Origin: Burkholderiaceae bacterium | Lineage (GTDB): Bacteria; Pseudomonadota; Gammaproteobacteria; Burkholderiales; Burkholderiaceae_C | Reading direction: 5' to 3' | NCBI GenBank assembly: GCA_031276435.1 | Contig: JAISNB010000059.1 | Location: 1-13,752, forward strand | DNA: 13,752 nt | Part shown: one piece after another, positions 8,354 to 13,752 of the stretch | Layout of the letters: every line of letters starts with the position of its first letter | Numbering within the stretch: the first letter of the stretch is position 1 | Position numbers and translations under genes: made by a program | The notes under the pieces: model-generated | Seen by the model: only the letters and a program-made list of their open reading frames with translations | What the model was told of the DNA's origin: nothing | Database searches by the model: none

Positions 8354-9127
8354 ATGGCAAAGCTGACATGCAAAATGAAATGCACAGCAGGTATGCTGCT
8401 GTCCTTCCTTCTGGGCCATGGAACCGCCATGGCCGATGATGTTCTTGACCTTGATGTGTCGGTAAACAAAAAGACGCATGAAATCATTCTGGGTGTGCAA
8501 AACATCAGCAATGAACCTGTTTTCATGGTGAATTCCCTGGCATGGACGGACGCGGAGTTGCGATGCCTGGAAATATTGATGCTGAACTGCAACCAGGAAA
8601 GCCTGGCCTTGCCCAACCATGGCTTGGGCGGCGATGCTTCATGGCATGCCATTCCAAGTGGCGTGGCGGTGAAGGTGGCATCCGAAGGCATGAGGCTGTT
8701 GAGCGCATCAACCCTGTTTCCGGACGGATATGCGCAAAACCGGGTTCTTGTATCACAGTTCATCAACCCTGAAGACCCCTTGTACAGGGTCGAGCTGAAG
8801 AAAGGCGTAAAGTATGTGCGAAAGACAAGTCTTTATTCTCTTCTCAGGGGGCTTGGAAGCGATCTGGAGTTTGACCCGGAACATATGTCGAACCTTTATG
8901 TAAAAATCAGGTTTTCCGTGTTTGCGACAGACCGGAATCATATGCATCCACCCGCCAGAAAGATTGAAAAGGAAACGGATTGGATCAAACTGGACCCAAA
9001 GGAGTGTTTCATGAATTCTGCCGGGACGGATGTTTTGGATATTCGCCCTCCTGAATTTTCATACCGCCCACTGGCAGCGTGCGAGAGGCAGCGGGAATTT
9101 CCCGGATCGCGCAGACAACGGCATTGA
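8354..9127 (+). CDS. Secreted (periplasmic) protein of unknown family, low-GC
   Basis: About 257 residues from ATG 8354. The N-terminus MAKLTCKMKCTAGMLL, then SFLLGHGTAMA and the charged DDVLDLD, is a good Sec signal peptide with likely cleavage after AMA (about residue 27). An ATG at 8375 would also work. In-frame upstream starts at 8261 (TTG) and 8267 (ATG) would give an unusually long, poorly protein-like leader. The mature protein is predicted to be beta-rich (DLDVSVNKKTHEIILGVQNIS, NLYVKIRFSVFATD). It has two close cysteines (RCLEILMLNC) and one near the end (KECF), which might form disulfides, and it shows no enzyme motif that I recognise. Base use differs sharply from its neighbours: 24 G/C of 60 in 8461-8520, against 43 of 60 in 7381-7440. 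It sits in line between two sugar genes but has no evident glycan role. The last ~20 codons return to high GC and may be an extended reading into old operon sequence. Confidence 0.75.
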   Translation: MAKLTCKMKCTAGMLLSFLLGHGTAMADDVLDLDVSVNKKTHEIILGVQNISNEPVFMVNSLAWTDAELRCLEILMLNCNQESLALPNHGLGGDASWHAIPSGVAVKVASEGMRLLSASTLFPDGYAQNRVLVSQFINPEDPLYRVELKKGVKYVRKTSLYSLLRGLGSDLEFDPEHMSNLYVKIRFSVFATDRNHMHPPARKIEKETDWIKLDPKECFMNSAGTDVLDIRPPEFSYRPLAACERQREFPGSRRQRH

Positions 9128-9131
9128 AGAG

Positions 9132-9797
9132 ATGCAGCAAACCACCCCCGCATCCAGCAACAGCGCCGCTGCCGCTGCCGCCAAACGCGGCTTTGACGTG
9201 GCGCTGTGCCTGCTGGCGCTGCCGCTGGCGCTGCCGCTGGCGCTGCTGATTGCGGCGTGGGTCAAGCTCGACTCGCGCGGCCCGGCGCTGTTTGGCCAAG
9301 AGCGTGTGGGGCGGGGCGGGGCGCTGTTTTACATCCACAAATTCAGGACCATGCGCGTGCACGATGGCGCGGGCGCGCAGATCACGGCGGCGGGCGATGC
9401 GCGCATCACCCGCGCCGGGCGCTGGCTGCGCGCCAGCAAGCTCGACGAGCTGCCGCAGATCTGGGACGTGCTGCGCGGCAAAATGAGCTGGGTTGGCCCG
9501 CGGCCCGAGGTGCCGCGCTACATGGCGCTTTACCCGCCCGAGGCGCGCTCGGCCATTTTGTCCGTGCGCCCCGGCCTGACCGACACGGCGGCCATTGTGT
9601 TCCGGCACGAAGAGCAATTGCTGGCCCAATCGGCTGACCCCGAGGCCACCTACGTGCAAACCATCTTGCCCGTCAAGCAGCGCCATTACCTGGATTACGT
9701 GGCGCGCCACAGTGTGGCGGGCGACGTGCGGATTTTGTGGCAGACGGCCCGGGCGGTGCTGCTGTGGCGGCAGCGGCCCGGCGCGGATCAGCGATGA
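9132..9797 (+). CDS. Initiating phosphoglycosyl transferase (small mono-topic PGT, PglC-like)
   Basis: A 221-residue bacterial sugar transferase that moves a sugar-1-phosphate from a UDP-sugar to undecaprenyl phosphate and so starts glycan assembly at the inner membrane. It follows the small-PGT plan: KRGFDVALCL, a single hydrophobic re-entrant segment with prolines (27-43), then KLDSRGPALFGQERVGRGG (45-63) and KFRTM. The catalytic Asp-Glu dyad D105-E106 lies in KLDELPQIWDVLRGKMSWVG, followed by PRPEVPRY. It lacks the large N-terminal membrane region of WbaP/WcaJ. I start it at ATG 9132 because family homology begins just after. The frame is open back to 9030 (MFWIFALLNF), but that stretch overlaps the secreted-protein gene and looks non-coding in this frame. 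It sits four bases after the preceding stop. With the aminotransferase and dehydratase it makes a Pgl-like trio. Confidence 0.93.
   Translation: MQQTTPASSNSAAAAAAKRGFDVALCLLALPLALPLALLIAAWVKLDSRGPALFGQERVGRGGALFYIHKFRTMRVHDGAGAQITAAGDARITRAGRWLRASKLDELPQIWDVLRGKMSWVGPRPEVPRYMALYPPEARSAILSVRPGLTDTAAIVFRHEEQLLAQSADPEATYVQTILPVKQRHYLDYVARHSVAGDVRILWQTARAVLLWRQRPGADQR
9213..9248 (+). repeat. Three in-frame 12-base repeats inside the PGT membrane segment
   Basis: CTGGCGCTGCCG occurs at 9213-9224 and 9225-9236, with a one-base variant at 9237-9248. The units encode Leu-Ala-Leu-Pro, Leu-Ala-Leu-Pro and Leu-Ala-Leu-Leu. Copy-number change would keep the reading frame but alter the membrane hairpin. 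Confidence 0.75.
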
Positions 9798-9839
9798 TGC
9801 GCGCGCCGCGTTGGTGTGGCTTGAACAGACTGGAAGATC

Positions 9840-11744
9840 ATGCGTGAGAGGTTTTGGCAAATGCCGCGTGGCAAAAGCTGGTGGCCCGATCTGGCGCTGA
9901 CCGCGCTGGCGTGGCCGGGCGCGTTCTGGCTGCGCTTCAACTTCGATCTGTACCCGCCCTATGACGCGCTGATGCTCAAGACAGGACCGCTGGCCGTGCT
10001 GTGCATGGCGCTGGCGCTGGCGCTGATGCGCGTGCAGCGCCAGTCGTGGCGCTATGTGGGCCTGGCCGATTTGCGGCGGCTGGCCGCGGCGGTGGCGCTG
10101 GGCACGCTGCTGACAACGGCGCTGGTGCTCGGCCTGCGGCTGGAGGGATTTCCGCGCTCGGTCTTTTTGATCAGCGGCGTGCTGACACTGGTGTTCCTGG
10201 CTGGCGCGCGCGCGGCTTGGCGCACCCTGAGCGAACGCGCGCATGCCCAGGGCTTGCCGCGCGCCGGGCAAAAACGCCTGCTGGTGCTGGGCGCAATGCA
10301 AGAGGCCGATCAGGCTTTGCGTACCCTCAAGGGCATGACGGGCTGGTGCGCCGCGGGCGTGGTCTCGCCCAGCGTGGCCGATACCGGGCGCACCTTGCAA
10401 GGCCTGCCCGTATGGGGCGGCGTGGAGGCGCTGGCCGAGGTGGCCGCGCGGCAGGTCATCGACACCGTGCTGCTGGCCAGTCCGCCCGGCGCGCCGCTGC
10501 GGCGCGAGGCGCTGATGCGCTGGTCTGGATCGGCGCTGAATCTGCTGACACTGCCCGCGCCCGACGAATGGCTGCAAGGCGGCGGTGCCATGCCGCGCCA
10601 AGTGCGGCTGGAAGACTTGCTCGGGCGCGCGCCCGTGCAGCTTGACGCGCAGGGGCTGAGCGCGCTTTTTGCGGGCCAGACCGTGCTGGTCACGGGTGCG
10701 GGCGGCTCCATTGGCAGCGAGCTGTGCCGCCAAGTGGCGCGCTTTGGCGTGCAGCGGCTGGTGTGCGTGGATCAATCGGAATACGCCACTTACCAGTTGG
10801 AGCGGCAGTTGCGCAAACTGCATCCGGCCCTCACATGCAGCTTCTACACCGCCAGCGTGCGCGAACCGCAGCGGCTTGAGGCCATCGCCCGCGCGCACGC
10901 GCCCGGCGTGGTGCTGCACGCGGCGGCCTACAAGCACGTGCCGCTGATGGAAGAGGCCAACGCCATCGAGGCGCTGCGCACCAACGTGCTGGGCACCCTG
11001 AATGCCGCGCGCGTAGCGGGCCAGGCGGGCGCGGCGCGCTTTGTGCTGATTTCCACCGACAAGGCCGTCAACCCCACCAACGTCATGGGTGCCAGCAAAC
11101 GCATGGCCGAGCAGGTGGTGCAATCGCTCGCGCAGCAGTACCCGGACACGCGCTTTGTCGCCGTGCGCTTTGGCAACGTGCTTGGCTCCAGCGGATCGGT
11201 CGCGCCCCTGTTTGCCGAGCAGGTGGCGCGCGGTGGGCCTGTGACCGTAACGCACCCGGACATCGTGCGCTACTTCATGACCATCCCCGAAGCCGCGCAA
11301 CTGGTGTTGCAGGCCGGCCTGATGGGGCAATCGGGGCAGGTCTTTGTGCTCGACATGGGCGAGCCGGTCAAAATTGTGGAACTGGCGCAGATGATGATCC
11401 GGCTGTCGGGCAAATCCGAGGCCGATGTGCCCATCGTCTTCACCGGCCTGCGCCCCGGCGAAAAACTCTACGAAGAACTGCTGGCCGACAACGAAACCAC
11501 CGACGCCACGCCGCATCCCAAACTGCGGGTGGCGCGCACGCCAGCGGTTTGCGCGCAACTGGCGCCCATGGCGCAAGCGTGGATAGAGCGCGCGGGCGCC
11601 GCGCCCGAGGCCGCGCAGGTGCGCGCCTGGCTCCAGCAAAACGTGCCCGAATACCGCCCGGATCAGGCGCAAATGCCCGCGCGCGCCAGCCAGTCGCCAA
11701 TCACCTCAAGCCGGATCAACGGGTTATCCAGCGCCAGCAACTGA
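9840..11744 (+). CDS. Membrane-anchored nucleotide-sugar 4,6-dehydratase (PglF/WbpM/CapD family)
   Basis: A 634-residue protein with an N-terminal membrane region of about four helices (about 15-130), a Rossmann-like middle domain starting RLLVLGAMQEADQAL, and a C-terminal extended SDR dehydratase domain. The NAD-binding motif is TGAGGSIGSE (285-294). The active site reads LISTDKAVNPTNVMGASKR (403-421), with Thr406-Asp407-Lys408 and Met416-x3-Lys420. Methionine in place of the usual SDR tyrosine is the family hallmark, as in C. jejuni PglF. The expected reaction is UDP-GlcNAc to UDP-4-keto-6-deoxy-GlcNAc, feeding the aminotransferase. The start ATG 9840 follows GGAAG at suitable spacing. Homologous sequence appears to end near LQQNVPEYRP. 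The last ~27 residues (DQAQMPARASQ onward) are simply the complement of the end of the convergent LON-domain gene, an 82-base overlap, so the tail may be a recent extension. Confidence 0.94.
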   Translation: MRERFWQMPRGKSWWPDLALTALAWPGAFWLRFNFDLYPPYDALMLKTGPLAVLCMALALALMRVQRQSWRYVGLADLRRLAAAVALGTLLTTALVLGLRLEGFPRSVFLISGVLTLVFLAGARAAWRTLSERAHAQGLPRAGQKRLLVLGAMQEADQALRTLKGMTGWCAAGVVSPSVADTGRTLQGLPVWGGVEALAEVAARQVIDTVLLASPPGAPLRREALMRWSGSALNLLTLPAPDEWLQGGGAMPRQVRLEDLLGRAPVQLDAQGLSALFAGQTVLVTGAGGSIGSELCRQVARFGVQRLVCVDQSEYATYQLERQLRKLHPALTCSFYTASVREPQRLEAIARAHAPGVVLHAAAYKHVPLMEEANAIEALRTNVLGTLNAARVAGQAGAARFVLISTDKAVNPTNVMGASKRMAEQVVQSLAQQYPDTRFVAVRFGNVLGSSGSVAPLFAEQVARGGPVTVTHPDIVRYFMTIPEAAQLVLQAGLMGQSGQVFVLDMGEPVKIVELAQMMIRLSGKSEADVPIVFTGLRPGEKLYEELLADNETTDATPHPKLRVARTPAVCAQLAPMAQAWIERAGAAPEAAQVRAWLQQNVPEYRPDQAQMPARASQSPITSSRINGLSSASN

Positions 11745-12277
11745 TACTGCGTGCCCAGGGGCAGGGGCAGCAGCTCGGCCCAGCGGTTGGCCACCCAGCC
11801 AGCCTCGTCGTAGCGCGCCTGGCCCGCGGCGGGCGCGGTGCGCTCGTGCACCTGGCGCAGCGCCCGGGCCGTCATCTCCAGATCCGGCGGCAGCGCGACG
11901 ACCCGGTCGTGCTCCAACAGCGTCACATCGGCCACCCACAACCCGTGCCTGAGCCGCCGCCGCGCGTCGATGCGAAACCGCTGATCGCCACGGCACACCA
12001 CATGAAGCAGGCCCGGCTGCGTTTGTTGCAGCGACTCGATGTGCGCCAGCGTACCCACGCTCTGCATCTGCTCTGGCGGCGCGCCGGGGACAAGCAACTC
12101 GCGCCCCGCTGTCAGTGTCACCACGCCAAACGGCGCGCCCGCCTTGTGGCAACGCCCCATCAAATCCAGATAGCGCACCTCGAAAACCCGCAGCGGCAAG
12201 CGCCCTTGCGGAAACAAGGTGGCGTTCAGCGGAAAAAGCGGCAGATTCGAAAGCCTCAAGGCAGGAAAAGACGACAT
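11663..12277 (-). CDS. LON-substrate-binding-domain (PUA-like) protein, stand-alone
   Basis: A 204-residue protein consisting only of the N-terminal domain of Lon proteases, without ATPase or protease parts. The start LRLSNLPLFPLNATLFPQGRLPLRVFEVRYLDLM is the family signature (PLFPL...FP...LPL.IFE.RY), followed by FGVVTL and GTLAHIE (Lon-type IG..A.I.). A helical C-terminal half contains WVANRWAELLPL and LLALDNPLIRLEVI. Such stand-alone proteins are widespread in proteobacteria and their role is unclear; substrate or peptide binding is assumed from the domain. ATG 12277 has no strong Shine-Dalgarno. It points towards the glycan cluster, and its 3' end overlaps the dehydratase 3' end by 82 bases, leaving no room for a terminator between them. 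Confidence 0.92.
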   Translation of the reverse strand: MSSFPALRLSNLPLFPLNATLFPQGRLPLRVFEVRYLDLMGRCHKAGAPFGVVTLTAGRELLVPGAPPEQMQSVGTLAHIESLQQTQPGLLHVVCRGDQRFRIDARRRLRHGLWVADVTLLEHDRVVALPPDLEMTARALRQVHERTAPAAGQARYDEAGWVANRWAELLPLPLGTQYQLLALDNPLIRLEVIGDWLARAGICA

Positions 12278-12593
12278 TGCAATGGCAAAAAAGAGAAATC
12301 GCGCGCGCCATCAACACCAACGCGGCGGCGCGCATGCGTATGATCGCACGCCCGCCCATGACACTGCTGAGCCGGTTGATTCTTTGAAAACCGCGCCATA
12401 CTGCCAGCGCCCGGTCTCGCCACAACCCGACAACGCCAGCCTTGCCGGACGCACCGCGCCTTGCGCCCCGCGCGGTTTGCCATTCATCCAGACAAGGCCC
12501 ACGCGCGACGACACCCGAAAGGCATGGCGTGAAATTCTGGCTACCATAACCAGCCCAGCCAAAGCAAACGCTCGCCCAAGCGGCGCTTGACCC
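12278..12593. other. Divergent intergenic region between the LON-domain gene and the YggT-family gene
   Basis: These 316 bases contain no coding frame that I believe. The frames that cross it give proline/arginine-rich translations without family resemblance and extend into the flanking genes on the wrong strand. It should hold the promoters for both neighbours. A moderate minus-strand candidate is listed separately, and TTGATT/TTGAAA with CATACT near 12377-12402 is a weak plus-strand possibility. Confidence 0.5.
12534..12562 (-). promoter_or_regulatory. Candidate minus-strand promoter
   Basis: TTGGCT (12557-12562), a 17-base spacer and CAGAAT (12534-12539) on the minus strand resemble a sigma-70 promoter. 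It would give the LON-domain gene a long leader of about 250 bases, which lowers the likelihood. Confidence 0.22.
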
Positions 12594-13166
12594 ATGACAT
12601 TGCAAATACTTTTCTTTTTACTCCAGGTGCTTGCCACCCTGATCGGCGGCGCGGCGCTGCTGCGTTTTCACATGAACTGGCAAGGCGTTTCGCTGACCGA
12701 CCCCCTGGGCCGCCTCGTGCTGGCGCTGACCGACTGGCTGGTGCGCCCCTTGCGCATGGCGCTGCCCAAAAGCGCCCGCATCGACACGGCCAGCCTGCTG
12801 GCCGCCTGGCTCATCAAACTGGCGCATTACGCGCTGCTCATGCTGCTTGCAGGCCGGGGCAACGCCGTCATACTGCCTGTGCTGGCGCTGCTGGGCGTGG
12901 GGCGGCTGGCCGTTTCGGTGGGGATGGCGCTCGTCATTTTTGCGGCCATCCTCTCATGGACGCAAAGCCACTCCATGGCTGCCGATGCGCTGCACCGCCT
13001 TGCAGCGCCCATTCTGGCGCCGGTGCGGCGCTTGATCCGGCCCATTGGCGGCGTCGACCTCTCGCCCCTACTGGTCGTGGTGCTGCTGCAAGTGCTCGGC
13101 ATGGTCTTGGCAAACGCGCAAACGCAACTGGCTGGCCGCTGGCTGCTGGCAGGCGCGGGACTTTAG
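12594..13166 (+). CDS. YggT-family integral membrane protein
   Basis: A 190-residue inner-membrane protein with two copies of the YggT module. The first copy includes ILFFLLQVLATLIGGAALL, then LTDPLGRLVLALTDWLVRPL and a helix around LLAAWLIKLAHYALLMLL. The second includes a long hydrophobic stretch around AVSVGMALVIFAAILSW, then LHRLAAPILAPVRRLIRPIGGVDLSP. Its family hallmark, IGG(V/I)DLSP followed by a helix (LLVVVLLQVLGMVL), is intact. The family is conserved in bacteria and linked by others to membrane processes such as osmotic stress and cell-surface or division functions, but its molecular role is unsettled. The start ATG 12594 fits the first helix, though no strong ribosome binding site is obvious. 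It is transcribed divergently from the LON-domain gene, and no typical plus-strand terminator with a T-run follows. Confidence 0.93.
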   Translation: MTLQILFFLLQVLATLIGGAALLRFHMNWQGVSLTDPLGRLVLALTDWLVRPLRMALPKSARIDTASLLAAWLIKLAHYALLMLLAGRGNAVILPVLALLGVGRLAVSVGMALVIFAAILSWTQSHSMAADALHRLAAPILAPVRRLIRPIGGVDLSPLLVVVLLQVLGMVLANAQTQLAGRWLLAGAGL

Positions 13167-13305
13167 AAGCCGCCGCCCGCAAAATCTCCAGCGCCGCCAA
13201 ACGCGCGACTACGCGCAAATTGCCCGCCGCAACGCGCCTGGCAGCCCGCTTTTGATGGCGCGGTGCACGCTATTGCGCGGCATGCACGCGCGCGCATAAA
13301 CCTCT

Positions 13306-13333
13306 CGTCGAGCGAAGCGACGCGGCAATCCAT
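13306..13333 (-). repeat. Dispersed intergenic repeat, left copy (inverted)
   Basis: On the minus strand this reads ATGGATTGCCGCGTCGCTTC, then GCTCGACG. The opening ATGGATTGCC-CG matches the right copy at 13551. This resembles the widespread 'ATGGATTGCC...CTCGCAATGACG' intergenic repeat seen in many proteobacterial genomes; the family identification is from memory. Confidence 0.55.
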
Positions 13334-13476
13334 CTGACCTTTCATCTGTGCAATACCTTTCCGTTTGCGCCGCTGGTTGAACAGTTGACGGTTTGACGAG
13401 CGCACAAAAGTATTTGCGCTGTGCGGAAAAATCCCTCTCCCACTCTGTCTTTCTCTCTCCCTCATGAGTGAGAAAG

Positions 13477-13492
13477 TGCCCCCGAAGGGGCA
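13477..13492 (-). terminator. Stable UUCG hairpin, possible minus-strand terminator
   Basis: On the minus strand the transcript would form UGCCCC-UUCG-GGGGCA, a six-pair stem closed by the extra-stable C(UUCG)G tetraloop, followed by the pyrimidine-rich CUUUCUC. It lies about 95 bases after the stop of the minus-strand frame ending at 13587. The U-tract is interrupted, so termination would be partial. GTGCCC (13476-13481) can instead pair with GGGCAC (13502-13507), giving an alternative fold. Confidence 0.4.
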
Positions 13493-13511
13493 AGAGAAGG
13501 CGGGCACCCTT

Positions 13512-13526
13512 CGGCGCAAAGCGCCG
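13512..13526. repeat. Short perfect hairpin
   Basis: CGGCGC-AAA-GCGCCG is a six-base perfect inverted repeat with a three-base loop, between the UUCG hairpin and the right dispersed repeat. It may be part of the same mosaic element. Confidence 0.5.
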
Positions 13527-13550
13527 CATGTCGGCTGCGTTGCTAGGCGC

Positions 13551-13585
13551 ATGGATTGCCACGGGGCTGCGCCCTCGCAGTGACG
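13551..13585 (+). repeat. Dispersed intergenic repeat, right copy
   Basis: ATGGATTGCCACGGGGCTGC followed by GCCCTCGCAGTGACG. It shares its first 10-13 bases with the left copy on the opposite strand and has the conserved end CTCGCA(G/A)TGACG. It ends one base before the stop codon of the probable minus-strand gene at 13587, a usual place for such elements. Confidence 0.55.
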
Positions 13586-13586
13586 G

Positions 13587-13752
13587 TTAATCAGAGCTTT
13601 CTTGGCGCATGGCGTGTCGCCAGTAATGGGGACGTGTTTGTCTTTCGCACTGCACCTGATCGGCTCTGGCACTGTGCCAGTGCATGGCACCGCAGTGGGG
13701 CGAGTCGGCCACCTGAATTTGATGGAGCGCGTAGCGCGCCAGCACTTGCGGC
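13587..13752 (-). CDS. Possible C-terminal end of an unknown gene entering from the right
   Basis: A minus-strand frame is open from the window edge to TAA at 13587-13589. It reads PQVLARYALHQIQVADSPHC, continues GAMHWHSARADQVQCERQ and ends MRQESSD. About 65 percent of its codons end in G or C, rising to about 77 percent in the 35 codons nearest the edge, and no other frame looks as protein-like there. The stop sits exactly where the dispersed repeat begins, and a terminator-like hairpin follows on the same strand, which fits a gene end. Only about 54 residues are visible. No family is recognised; the cysteine and histidine content is notable. It could still be a chance frame. Confidence 0.42.
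   Translation of the reverse strand, partial: PQVLARYALHQIQVADSPHCGAMHWHSARADQVQCERQTRPHYWRHAMRQESSD
13666..13698. repeat. Nested palindrome with alternative hairpins
   Basis: CTGGCACTGTGCCAG (13666-13680) is a perfect 15-base dyad centred on one T. It overlaps a second dyad, GTGCCA-GTGCA-TGGCAC, running into 13690, so TGGCAC / GTGCCA / TGGCAC can pair in two exclusive ways. It lies inside the probable partial gene. It could be an operator or merely coding-sequence chance. Confidence 0.35.

Larger units (their letters stand above)
13167..13586. other. Intergenic region with repeats and hairpins
   Basis: This 420-base stretch has no credible gene. It contains an inverted pair of dispersed repeats (13306-13333 and 13551-13585) and a pyrimidine-rich run (13429-13462). 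A CTTTCTC/GAGAAAG dyad encloses CTCATGAG, and two further hairpins lie at 13477-13492 and 13512-13526. TTGACG occurs twice in tandem at 13385-13398, the first copy 17 bases from AAGTAT, a weak plus-strand promoter possibility. Translations across the region show typical repeat-derived nonsense. Confidence 0.6.

Noticed and set aside
9009..11672. An 887-codon open frame on the minus strand, antisense to the phosphoglycosyl transferase and dehydratase genes
   Set aside because: It is rich in Arg, Gln, His and Ala with no family resemblance, and it mirrors two well-supported genes. Long antisense frames are expected in DNA with such strong G/C third-position bias.
12219..12590. A 123-codon plus-strand frame across the divergent intergenic region
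   Set aside because: Its first part is antisense to the LON-domain start, its composition is random-looking, and no start signal is seen.
13163..13690. A 175-codon minus-strand frame across the right-hand repeats
   Set aside because: It translates the dispersed repeats and hairpins, giving a typical spurious repeat-derived product, and runs antisense into the end of the YggT-family gene.
13722..13752. ATG at 13722 on the plus strand as the start of a new gene (MERVARQHLR...)
   Set aside because: It has no ribosome binding site and only ten codons are visible. The minus-strand frame over the same bases has better coding character.

Overview
The window looks like a high-GC betaproteobacterial chromosome, most likely Burkholderiales and probably Comamonadaceae. 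The grounds are the strong G/C third-position bias, the style of the LysS C-terminus and the cluster composition; this is inference, because there is no rRNA or other marker gene. No tRNA, rRNA, CRISPR array or complete insertion sequence was seen.

Left end, minus strand (1-2635): lysyl-tRNA synthetase (lysS, GTG start) is followed closely by a beta-solenoid-like, bactofilin-like protein. After that comes the start of an unknown gene that leaves the window. Spacing of 52 and 67 bases suggests a shared transcript.

Centre, plus strand (2924-11744): a glycan-assembly cluster that diverges from lysS. Its order is a Wzx-type flippase, a left-handed beta-helix acyltransferase, a GT4 glycosyltransferase, an ExoA-like GT2 glycosyltransferase, a DegT-family sugar aminotransferase, an unrelated low-GC secreted protein, a small PglC-like phosphoglycosyl transferase and a PglF/WbpM-like nucleotide-sugar 4,6-dehydratase. 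The first four genes are joined by ATGA stop/start overlaps. Together, the dehydratase and aminotransferase could make a UDP-4-amino-4,6-dideoxy sugar. The acyltransferase may modify it, the phosphoglycosyl transferase load it on undecaprenyl phosphate, the two glycosyltransferases extend it and the flippase turn it across the inner membrane. No polymerase, chain-length regulator, outer-membrane exporter or oligosaccharyltransferase lies in the window, so the fate of the glycan is open.

The most unusual stretch is about 8253-9060. It is an AT-richer patch inside this operon, holding what looks like a remnant of an NlpC/CHAP-like coding frame and then an intact secreted protein of unknown family. 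One reading is a broken toxin end followed by its orphan periplasmic immunity gene. This is speculative.

Right end (11663-13752): the dehydratase converges on, and overlaps by 82 bases, a LON-substrate-binding-domain protein. A YggT-family membrane protein follows on the plus strand after a divergent intergenic region. The last ~590 bases hold an inverted pair of dispersed repeats, stable hairpins (one with a UUCG loop) and probably the 3' end of a minus-strand gene entering from the right.
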